A DNA stretch of 64,000 bases from Paracoccus endophyticus (GTDB lineage Bacteria; Pseudomonadota; Alphaproteobacteria; Rhodobacterales; Rhodobacteraceae), in assembly GCF_003286075.1 (NCBI RefSeq), contig NZ_QLUV01000003.1, positions 1-64,000 of the forward strand, in the 5' to 3' direction. How positions within the stretch are numbered: position 1 is the first letter of the stretch; every line of letters begins with the position of its first letter. The translations under genes were made by a program, and so were the position numbers. Shown in pieces: positions 32,409 to 39,109 of this stretch. Under the pieces are notes generated by a model. That model saw only the letters and a list, made by a program, of their open reading frames with translations, was not told where the DNA came from and made no database searches.

Positions 32409-33070
32409 GTCCTGAAGATCCTCGTCTGCATGGTTTCATGTCGTGCCTGGGCGATCTCGGCGCCGATGGCGCAGGTGCCAAGGTCGTCCTCGGTCGCGGT
32501 TGCCGCGCGCGCCGCCAGCCGGAGGATCGCCGGCGAGAGAGTGGCCAGCAGGCGCTGGCCTTCGGACTGGCCTAAGGGCAGGAATCGCACGGCGGCCTGC
32601 ACCAGGTTCAGCGCCTGCCCGTGCAGGTAAAGCCCGATGACTTGCGCGGGCGGTTGACCCAGAGCCGCGCAGGCCCGCCCCACCGCCACCGGCAGGGCAA
32701 CGGGGCGCGCATCGGTCCCGGTCAGCAAGGCGGCGGTCCGCGCGAAGGCAGCGCCCTGCTCCAGCGTCTCGGTCAGCCGCTCGGCCGTCAGGCACAGCGC
32801 GCGGGCAAGGTCGTTCAGCGCCGCGTGATCCGCCCCCTGCCGCAGGGACATCGCCAGCAGCACCGCGTCCGACCAGCCGCTGCCATGGTCCAGCACGTCG
32901 CGCAGCCACTGGGCCAGCGAGGCCGCGTCCTGCACCGCGCCGCTGTCCATCGCCCATTCCAGCCCCTGCGCATAGGCGAAGGCCCCGGTCGGAAAGGCCG
33001 GGGACAGAAGCTGCACCAGCAGCAGGGCGCCCGTTTCAGTGGCTGTGTCCAAAGGTCCGCCCGTGCCCAT
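32405..33070 (-). CDS. ureF: Urease accessory protein UreF
   Basis: A 221-residue all-helical protein. It has the family marks [20 protein letters not shown] near residue 20, [16 protein letters not shown] and [20 protein letters not shown] near residue 155. UreF binds UreD and UreG on apo-urease and gates nickel insertion. ATG at 33070 (MGTGG) overlaps the end of ureE by 35 bases; later TTG or GTG starts are possible. Confidence 0.92.
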   Translation of the reverse strand: MGTGGPLDTATETGALLLVQLLSPAFPTGAFAYAQGLEWAMDSGAVQDAASLAQWLRDVLDHGSGWSDAVLLAMSLRQGADHAALNDLARALCLTAERLTETLEQGAAFARTAALLTGTDARPVALPVAVGRACAALGQPPAQVIGLYLHGQALNLVQAAVRFLPLGQSEGQRLLATLSPAILRLAARAATATEDDLGTCAIGAEIAQARHETMQTRIFRT

Positions 33071-33500
33071 AGGCCCCACCCAGCGGCCGAAAGGACGCAA
33101 GGCTGCGCGTCACCTTGGCGCCGAGTTGCAGCAGCATCGCCTCCAGCACCGGGTCGGTGCGGATCACAAGGTGGGCGGCGGCGATCTCGCAGGGGCAGTG
33201 GCGGTTGCCGATGTGCCAGGCAAGCATGGGCAGGTCGCCCTCGATCCGTAGGACGGGCTCGAGCGCCTCGACCACTGCCACGGCGCGGCCGTTCCGCAGC
33301 GCAAAGGCGGCGCCCGGCGCAAGGCTGATCGTCTGCGGCAGGTCCACCATGAAACTGGCGCCCTCGGCCGTGACCAGCCGCTTGCGGCGCAGGCAGCGCG
33401 CCTCGTAGTCCAGCACGACGCGGCCCGCGCAGGGCCGCCCGTGGCCGGGTTCCAGGACCGCATCGGCGATGCCGAGGTCGGGTGTCGCGGAAATGTTCAT
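33036..33500 (-). CDS. ureE: Urease accessory nickel chaperone UreE
   Basis: A 154-residue protein with an N-terminal peptide-binding domain (DYEARCLRRKRLVTAEGASF). The C-terminal ferredoxin-like metal domain contains AWHIGNRHCPCEI, where the conserved histidine binds nickel. The tail ends HGRTFGHSH, a modest histidine content compared with Klebsiella-type UreE. It dimerises and hands nickel to the UreG complex. It lies between ureC and ureF. Confidence 0.92.
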   Translation of the reverse strand: MNISATPDLGIADAVLEPGHGRPCAGRVVLDYEARCLRRKRLVTAEGASFMVDLPQTISLAPGAAFALRNGRAVAVVEALEPVLRIEGDLPMLAWHIGNRHCPCEIAAAHLVIRTDPVLEAMLLQLGAKVTRSLASFRPLGGAYGHGRTFGHSH

Positions 33501-33507
33501 GGAGCCC

Positions 33508-35211
33508 TCAGAACAGGAAATAGCGCTGGGCCAGCGGCAGCTCGGTCGCCGGTTCGCAGGTCACAAGCTGGCCGTCGGCGCGGACCTCGTAGGTCTCGGG
33601 ATCGACCTCGATCACCGGCCTCGCGTCGTTCAGCCGCATGTCGGCCTTGCCGATGCCGCGCGTCCCGGCGACGGCCACCGCCTGCTTGCCAAGGCCGTCG
33701 CAGCAGCCCGCCTCCAGCCCCGCGTGGCTTACGAAGCTGACCGAGGCGGCGTGCCGCGCCCGCCCCAGCGCACCGAACATGGGCCGCGAATACATCGGCT
33801 GCGGCGTGGGGATCGAGGCATTCGGGTCGCCCATCTGCGCCATGGCGATCTGGCCGCCGACCAGCACCATCTCGGGCTTGGCCCCGAAAAAGGCCGGGTG
33901 CCACAGCACCAGGTCGGCGCGCTTGCCGACCTCGACGCTGCCCACATGGGCCGAGATGCCATGCGCCACGGCGGGGTTGATCGTGTATTTCGCAACATAG
34001 CGGCGGGCGCGCAGGTTGTCGTTCTCGCCCGCCTCGCCCTCCATGCGCCCGCGCTGGACGCGCATCTTGTGGGCGGTCTGCCATGTCCGCGTGATGACCT
34101 CGCCCACCCGGCCCATCGCCTGGCTGTCCGAGGAAATGATGCTGAAGGCGCCCAGGTCGTGCAGGATGTCCTCGGCCGCGATCGTCTCGCGCCGGATGCG
34201 GCTTTCGGCGAAGGCCACGTCCTCGGGGATCGACCGGTCGAGGTGGTGGCACACCATCAGCATGTCGAGGTGCTCCTCGATCGTGTTGCGGGTATAGGGC
34301 CGCGTCGGGTTGGTGGACGACGGGATCACGTTCGCCGACCCGACCACGCTCATGATGTCCGGGGCGTGGCCACCGCCTGCGCCCTCGGTGTGATAGGCGT
34401 GGATCGTGCGGCCGGCGATGGCGGCCAGCGTGTTTTCGACAAAGCCGGATTCGTTCAGCGTGTCGGTGTGGATCATCACCTGCACGTCCTCGGCCTCGGC
34501 CACGGTCAGGCAGCAGTCGATGGCGGCGGGGGTCGTGCCCCAGTCCTCGTGCAGCTTCAGGCAGCAGGCCCCGGCGCGGATCTGTTCGACCAGCGCCTCG
34601 GGGCGGCTGGCGTTGCCCTTGCCCGCCAGCCCGATGTTCACGGGCAGGCTGTCGGCGGCCTCCAGCATCCGCCGGATATGCCACGGCCCCGGCGTGCAGG
34701 TGGTGGCCAGCGTTCCGTGCGCGGGGCCGGTGCCGCCGCCGATCATGGTGGTGACGCCGGAATGCAGCGCGTCGTCGACCTGCTGCGGGCAGATGAAGTG
34801 GATGTGGCAGTCGATGCCGCCCGCCGTAAGGATGCGGCCCTCGCCCGCGATGATCTCGGTCCCCGGTCCGATCACGATGGTCACGCCCGGCTGCACATCG
34901 GGGTTGCCCGCCTTGCCGATGGCGGCAATCCGGCCGTCGCGCAGCCCCACGTCCGCCTTGGTGATGCCCGTCCAGTCCAGGATCAGCGCATTGGTGATGA
35001 CGGTGTCCATCGCGCCCGCCGCGCGGGTCCGCTGCGACTGGCCCATGCCGTCGCGGATGACCTTGCCGCCGCCGAACTTCACCTCCTCGCCATAGAGGGT
35101 CAGGTCGCGCTCGACCTCGATCACCAGCGCGGTGTCGCCAAGACGCACGCGGTCGCCGGTCGTCGGACCGAACATGTCGGCGTAAGCCGCGCGGGACATC
35201 TCAACCGGCAT
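33508..35211 (-). CDS. ureC: Urease subunit alpha
   Basis: A 567-residue catalytic subunit that hydrolyses urea to ammonia and carbamate in the cytoplasm. Nickel-site residues are visible: the H-x-H of [13 protein letters not shown], the carbamylated lysine in [13 protein letters not shown], histidines in [13 protein letters not shown] and [34 protein letters not shown] and the aspartate of [13 protein letters not shown] at 35211 ([15 protein letters not shown]) matches the family start and follows GGGGGT; it overlaps the end of ureB. Confidence 0.97.
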   Translation of the reverse strand: MPVEMSRAAYADMFGPTTGDRVRLGDTALVIEVERDLTLYGEEVKFGGGKVIRDGMGQSQRTRAAGAMDTVITNALILDWTGITKADVGLRDGRIAAIGKAGNPDVQPGVTIVIGPGTEIIAGEGRILTAGGIDCHIHFICPQQVDDALHSGVTTMIGGGTGPAHGTLATTCTPGPWHIRRMLEAADSLPVNIGLAGKGNASRPEALVEQIRAGACCLKLHEDWGTTPAAIDCCLTVAEAEDVQVMIHTDTLNESGFVENTLAAIAGRTIHAYHTEGAGGGHAPDIMSVVGSANVIPSSTNPTRPYTRNTIEEHLDMLMVCHHLDRSIPEDVAFAESRIRRETIAAEDILHDLGAFSIISSDSQAMGRVGEVITRTWQTAHKMRVQRGRMEGEAGENDNLRARRYVAKYTINPAVAHGISAHVGSVEVGKRADLVLWHPAFFGAKPEMVLVGGQIAMAQMGDPNASIPTPQPMYSRPMFGALGRARHAASVSFVSHAGLEAGCCDGLGKQAVAVAGTRGIGKADMRLNDARPVIEVDPETYEVRADGQLVTCEPATELPLAQRYFLF

Positions 35212-35515
35212 CCAGAACCCCCATGACATGGCCGTTGAAGCCCCAGACCTCGCGCGCGCCGCCGAAGGGCACCAGCCGCACCTCGCGCCGCTGGCCCGGC
35301 TCGAAGCGGGCGGCGGTGCCGGCAGGGATGTCCAGGCGCATGCCCCGCGCCGCTTCGCGGTCGAGGGCGAGGCCGGCGTTCACCTCGGCAAAGTGGTAGT
35401 GACTGCCGACCTGCACCGGGCGGTCGCCGGTATTGGCGACCATCAGGGTGATCGCGGGGCGGTCCTCGTTCAGGGTGACCGAGCCGGGGGCGGGAATGAT
35501 CTCTCCGGGGATCAT
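35201..35515 (-). CDS. ureB: Urease subunit beta
   Basis: A 104-residue structural subunit starting [20 protein letters not shown]. It has [40 protein letters not shown] and [21 protein letters not shown], all typical. The unrelated ureJ gene separates it from ureA. It overlaps the ureC start region. Confidence 0.96.
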   Translation of the reverse strand: MIPGEIIPAPGSVTLNEDRPAITLMVANTGDRPVQVGSHYHFAEVNAGLALDREAARGMRLDIPAGTAARFEPGQRREVRLVPFGGAREVWGFNGHVMGVLDAG

Positions 35516-35516
35516 G

Positions 35517-36074
35517 TCAGCCCACCACGACCAGCGCGAGGCCCGACAACGCCGTCATGCCGCCCGCTGCCCTCAGCACGGGCCGCGCGGCGGCACGTCC
35601 GGCGAGGATGCCCGCGCCATGCAGCAGCGCCGTCGCCATCGCCAAGCCGAAGGCATAGGACAGCAGCCCCTGCGCCGGCCCCTCTGCCCCGTGCGCCCAG
35701 CCGTGGGCCTGGCCGAAGACGGCCGCCATCGCCGCCATTGCGCCCAGCGGCATCCGCACCGCCACCGCGACCAGCGCCCCCAGCACGATCACCGAGGCGA
35801 GGATCACCGGCTCGACCCCGCTGAAGGGAACCCCGGCCCGGCCTGCCGCGAAGCCCGCAAGCATGGCACCAACGAAGGCGGCCGGCAGCAGCCACAACGC
35901 CCGACCCCCCGCCTGCGCGGCCAGCAGCCCCAGCGCCACCATCGCCAACACGTGGTCGGCCCCGCCCAGCGGATGGGCGAAGCCGCCCCCAAAACTGCCG
36001 TGGTCCTGGCCCGGATGGGCCAGAGCGGCACCCGGCAGCGCAAGGAACAGGGCCAAGGAAAGAAGCCGCTTCAT
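35517..36074 (-). CDS. ureJ: HupE/UreJ family membrane protein
   Basis: A 185-residue membrane protein with a signal peptide ([20 protein letters not shown]). The first mature helices carry the family metal motif as [19 protein letters not shown], and [14 protein letters not shown] follows. About six helices are predicted. HupE/UreJ proteins import nickel or related metal across the outer or inner membrane, and location inside the urease operon (between ureA and ureB) supports nickel supply. The mature N-terminus HPGQDHGSF is also a potential metal ligand. Confidence 0.92.
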   Translation of the reverse strand: MKRLLSLALFLALPGAALAHPGQDHGSFGGGFAHPLGGADHVLAMVALGLLAAQAGGRALWLLPAAFVGAMLAGFAAGRAGVPFSGVEPVILASVIVLGALVAVAVRMPLGAMAAMAAVFGQAHGWAHGAEGPAQGLLSYAFGLAMATALLHGAGILAGRAAARPVLRAAGGMTALSGLALVVVG

Positions 36075-36083
36075 CGAGGTCTC

Positions 36084-36386
36084 CTATCGGATGGGATGGT
36101 GGACGGTGACGAGCTTGGTCCCGTCGGGAAAGGTCGCCTCGACCTGCACGGTGTCGATCATCGCGGGGATGCCCTCCATGCAGTCCTGGACGCGGATGAC
36201 ATGGGCGCCGGCCTCCATCAGGTCGGCGACGCTGCGGCCGTCGCGGGCGCCCTCGACGACGAAGTCGGTGATCAGCGCCACCGCCTCGGGGTGGTTCAGC
36301 CTGACGCCACGGGCCAGCCGTCCGCGCGCCACCATTGCGGCGAGTGACACCAGCAGCTTGTCGCGTTCACGGGGGGTCAGGTTCAT
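36084..36386 (-). CDS. ureA: Urease subunit gamma
   Basis: A 100-residue structural subunit starting [56 protein letters not shown] and [20 protein letters not shown] are all conserved, and it ends [11 protein letters not shown]. Standard length. It follows ureD by nine bases. Confidence 0.97.
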   Translation of the reverse strand: MNLTPRERDKLLVSLAAMVARGRLARGVRLNHPEAVALITDFVVEGARDGRSVADLMEAGAHVIRVQDCMEGIPAMIDTVQVEATFPDGTKLVTVHHPIR

Positions 36387-36395
36387 CGGATGCCC

Positions 36396-37199
36396 TCACA
36401 TCTGCCAGCAGCGCGGAACGCCGCCGGGGTCCAGGCGCGACATCAGCCTCACCATCTGCCGCCGCAGCGGCCAGGCGTCAGCGGCAAGGCAGCGCAGCAC
36501 CAACAGGTCGTCGAGGGCTGATGCCGCGCCCTGCACGCCAGGTTCGTCCAGTTCCGCGCGCAGGGCCTCCAGTGCGGCGGCGGTGCCTGGCCCGGCAAGG
36601 ATCAGCGTCGAGAAGGCCCTCGCGCCCCCCAGCAGGGCCGCGCCGCCGGTGCGGGCCAACGCCGCATCGTCCAGCCGGAACGGATCGACCAGCAGCAGCT
36701 TGCCGCCGCGCCGCACCGTTCGCGTGTCCTCCAGCGCAAGCCGCACCACGGTTTCGCCCATGGCCGCCCGGCCCAGAACGACGGTTTCGATGCCAAGGAA
36801 TCGCCCGTCATCCGCCATCTCCACCCGCGTCTGCCGCCGCAGCGCAGAGCCGTCGAACAGGATCGTCTCCTGCGGCAGCCAGGCAAGATCGGCCCCGCGC
36901 CCCAGTTGCAGCGTCACGGTGGCGCGCGCGCAGCCCCCTTCGGCGCGATAGGCCCGCTCGGCGGTCTGCGTCGTCGCCCGCGCGCGCATTCCCGCGCCCA
37001 GCCACAGCGAATAGTCCAGCCGGTCCCCGGCCGTCAGCCCGCCCGAGGTGTTCAGGAACACGATCTCTGGCACAGCCGCGTGGGTGCGCGGCAGAATCGC
37101 CTTGCCCGAGCCTGACTGCCGCAACTCGGTCAGCCGCCCGCCATCCAGCGAGACATGCGCCGCGCCGTGGCTGCGCTGAAGGGGGATGGCGTCGAACAT
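36396..37199 (-). CDS. ureD: Urease accessory protein UreD
   Basis: A 267-residue protein that scaffolds UreF and UreG on apo-urease. It has IVFLNTSGGLTAGDRLDYSL near residue 46, TTQTAERAYRAEGG and LAWLPQETILFDGSALRRQT, all conserved in UreD/UreH, followed by FRLDDAALAR. It is the first gene of the urease operon, ureD-A-J-B-C-E-F-G, so the promoter lies in 37200-37340. Confidence 0.95.
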   Translation of the reverse strand: MFDAIPLQRSHGAAHVSLDGGRLTELRQSGSGKAILPRTHAAVPEIVFLNTSGGLTAGDRLDYSLWLGAGMRARATTQTAERAYRAEGGCARATVTLQLGRGADLAWLPQETILFDGSALRRQTRVEMADDGRFLGIETVVLGRAAMGETVVRLALEDTRTVRRGGKLLLVDPFRLDDAALARTGGAALLGGARAFSTLILAGPGTAAALEALRAELDEPGVQGAASALDDLLVLRCLAADAWPLRRQMVRLMSRLDPGGVPRCWQM

Positions 37200-37345
37200 G
37201 CCTTCTTGCTGGCAGGGGAACGCGGAAACTGCAGCCCATGCCCGCCGATGCAGCGGCAGAAATCAGGCCGAACAGACAGGATGGTCGATTTATGTGCATG
37301 AAGCCCGAAACAAGGGCCACGGGAGAATAGCCGCGCCTGCCGGCA

Positions 37346-37450
37346 TTAGGCGATCAGCGCGAAGCTCGCCGCATGGCTTTCGGGAAAGCCGTAGAAGCCG
37401 AAGCCGTCGAGCCGGCGGAAGATGCGCTCGGCAAAGTGCGGGGCCTACGG
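37346..37450 (-). pseudogene. dnaE2 (imuC) fragment
   Basis: Between ureD and tRNA-Ser a minus frame reads [20 protein letters not shown], then [12 protein letters not shown] and a stop TAA at 37348-37346. This is the highly conserved segment of error-prone DNA polymerase DnaE2, which normally reads [28 protein letters not shown] precedes it and about 35 of over 1000 residues remain. The rest of the 37200-37572 gap shows no gene. It is a relic left by deletion or recombination next to a tRNA. Confidence 0.7.
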
Positions 37451-37572
37451 ATCTCCACCTTCCACAAGGCAGTTGCTCCACGCCGCTGCCCGCACCTTGC
37501 GTGGCCGGATGCTGCCCCCCCGCGCTGGCGACAAGACAAGTTCAACAAGATCAGGGAGATGAACAAAGGTAG

Positions 37573-37662
37573 TGGCGGACGGTGAGGGATTCGAACCCTC
37601 GAGACGGTTCCCCGCCTACACACTTTCCAGGCGTGCGCCTTCGACCACTCGGCCAACCGTCC
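37573..37662 (-). tRNA. tRNA-Ser (GGA)
   Basis: On the minus strand it starts GGACGGTTGGCCGAGTGG. The anticodon stem CACGC/GTGTG holds the loop CTGGAAA (anticodon GGA). It has the long variable arm of class II tRNAs and the T-loop GGTTCGAATCC. The acceptor GGACGGT pairs with ACCGTCC, and CCA is encoded. Confidence 0.95.
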
Positions 37663-37715
37663 GTGTGGGGGGCGTTTAGCGCGCAGGCGCGGGGGGCGCA
37701 AGGGTGACTGCCTGG

Positions 37716-38369
37716 TTACAGGCGGGCGATGCGGGCCTGCAACTCGGACAGTTGGCGGCGGATGTCGTCCATCGACGTCTCGTCCGGCGCTGTCCGCTGA
37801 TCCGCGGCGGGGCTGGCGGCAGTGTCCCCGGGCGCCGCCGGGCGCGCTGCAGGCACAGGGGGGGCAGGTTGAGCCCCCTCGCCGGCTCCGTCGTCCTCGC
37901 GCTGGGGGCCGCTGGAGGCCACAGGCCAGCCTGCCATCATCGCGCGCAGGAACTTCTGCTGTTGACGCTGCATCTCGGCAAAGCCGGGCATCGAGGCGAT
38001 GGGGTGTTGCAGGGTTGAAAACTGCTCCAGCATCTTGGACTGGCCATCGCGCAGCATCTCGAAGCTGGCGGCAAGAAACTGGGGAACAACCGACTGGGCC
38101 TGCGCCGTATAGCTGCGCACGAGGTCGGTCAGCACATCGATCGGCAGGACGTTTTCGCCGCGGCTCTCGTGCTCGGCGATGATCTGCAGCAGGTATTGCC
38201 GCGTCAGATCGTCACCGGATTTCAGATCGACGATCCGAACCTCGCGCCCTTCGCGGATGACGCGGGCGATCTCCTCCAGCGTCACGTAGTCGCTGCTTTC
38301 GGTGTTATACAGCCGCCGACTGGCGTATCGCTTGATCAGCAGGGGCGGGGCGGGGCGATCTGCAGACAT
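37716..38369 (-). CDS. phaR: Polyhydroxyalkanoate synthesis repressor PhaR
   Basis: A 217-residue DNA- and PHA-binding repressor. The N-terminal domain contains IKRYASRRLYNTESSDYVTL near residue 12 and IVDLKSGDDLTRQYLLQII, the signature of PhaR. The second domain has DLVRSYTAQAQSVVPQFLAA. The C-terminal 60 residues are Pro/Ala-rich with a final short helix (SMDDIRRQLSELQARI). PhaR represses phasin and its own gene until polymer titrates it. Candidate operators lie at 38383, 39038 and 39066. ATG at 38369 was preferred because upstream codons span the operator. Confidence 0.95.
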   Translation of the reverse strand: MSADRPAPPLLIKRYASRRLYNTESSDYVTLEEIARVIREGREVRIVDLKSGDDLTRQYLLQIIAEHESRGENVLPIDVLTDLVRSYTAQAQSVVPQFLAASFEMLRDGQSKMLEQFSTLQHPIASMPGFAEMQRQQQKFLRAMMAGWPVASSGPQREDDGAGEGAQPAPPVPAARPAAPGDTAASPAADQRTAPDETSMDDIRRQLSELQARIARL

Positions 38370-38382
38370 GGCGGGTCGGGCG

Positions 38383-38398
38383 TGTTGCATGTGCAGCA
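38383..38398. promoter_or_regulatory. Imperfect PhaR-type operator upstream of phaR
   Basis: TGTTGCAT-GTGCAGCA is an imperfect inverted repeat (six of eight pairs) 14 bases before the phaR ATG. It resembles the TGC-rich PhaR sites near phaP, so it may mediate autorepression. It is weaker than the phaP sites. Confidence 0.45.
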
Positions 38399-38432
38399 TA
38401 CTGGAACCCCTGCACGCGAAAAGCAAACGAAA

Positions 38433-38458
38433 ACCCCGCGGCCGTGTGGCCGCGGGGT
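38433..38458 (-). terminator. Rho-independent terminator of phaP
   Basis: ACCCCGCGGCC (38433-38443) pairs perfectly with GGCCGCGGGGT (38448-38458) around GTGT. On the minus strand a TTTTCG run follows. It lies 46 bases after the phaP stop, so phaP forms its own transcript separate from phaR. Confidence 0.85.
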
Positions 38459-38503
38459 CTGTCGTGATGCCGGTCAGCGCGACCGGCGATTGCCGTGGGG
38501 CAA

Positions 38504-38971
38504 TCAGACCTTGTTGACGATGTTCTTGGTCGCGTCGGTCGCCTGGCGGGCGGCGTCCTGCACGTCGCGCGTGGTCTTTTCAGCCATGCGCTGCATGTCG
38601 GCGCCGGCTTCCTTGCCCGCGCTCATCAGCAGATCGACGGTGTCCATCTGCACCTTCTTGGCGACTTCGGCATAGGCCGCCATGTGCTCGGCGGCCAGTT
38701 CGGCGGCGGCCGAGGCGAAATCGCTCATCGCCTTGGCGTAGTCGGCGGGCTGCTCTTTCTTGGTGGCCAGCTCGCCCATGCGGGCCAGCGTGTCCTTGGC
38801 CCAGGCTGCCGAGATCTCGGTCGAACGCTCGGCGGCGTCCAGCGCGACGCGGGTCATGCGCTCGCCCAGAGCGGTCTGCGACTTGAACGCTTCGGACATC
38901 GACGAGGTGTCGACGGGCATCTTCTGCATCATGTCTTGGAAGGTCTTGGTGAAGTCGGGGGTCTTGGCCAT
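38504..38971 (-). CDS. phaP: Phasin, PHA granule-associated protein
   Basis: A 155-residue, almost wholly helical amphipathic protein of the Phasin_2 type. Recognisable parts are KTFQDMMQKMPVDTSSMSEA, LGERMTRVALDAAERSTEIS, WAKDTLARMGELATKKEQPA and DYAKAMSDFASAAAELAAEH. Phasins coat PHB granules and control their number. GAGGAG precedes the ATG at 38971. It is flanked by two perfect PhaR-type palindromes upstream and a strong terminator downstream, which suggests high, polymer-dependent expression. Confidence 0.93.
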   Translation of the reverse strand: MAKTPDFTKTFQDMMQKMPVDTSSMSEAFKSQTALGERMTRVALDAAERSTEISAAWAKDTLARMGELATKKEQPADYAKAMSDFASAAAELAAEHMAAYAEVAKKVQMDTVDLLMSAGKEAGADMQRMAEKTTRDVQDAARQATDATKNIVNKV

Positions 38972-39037
38972 CGGTCGTCTCCTCAGCGAAAGCAGCGACG
39001 GGCTGCCTCGTCCATTGTCCAGTGTGATAGTTATATG

Positions 39038-39052
39038 TGCTGCAACGCAGCA
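39038..39052. promoter_or_regulatory. PhaR operator 1 upstream of phaP
   Basis: TGCTGC-AAC-GCAGCA is a perfect six-base inverted repeat containing CTGC-N3-GCAG, the sequence reported to be bound by PhaR in Paracoccus denitrificans. It lies 67 bases upstream of the phaP ATG. Confidence 0.8.
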
Positions 39053-39065
39053 TTGCAAGAGGCTT

Positions 39066-39082
39066 ATGCTGCAGTGCAGCAT
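39066..39082. promoter_or_regulatory. PhaR operator 2 upstream of phaP
   Basis: ATGCTGC-AGT-GCAGCAT is a perfect seven-base inverted repeat of the same CTGC-N3-GCAG type, 28 bases centre to centre from operator 1. Two sites suggest cooperative PhaR binding across the phaP promoter, just beyond the phaC stop. Confidence 0.8.
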
Positions 39083-39109
39083 TTTCGCAGTCTGGCGCGC
39101 CGGAGCGCG

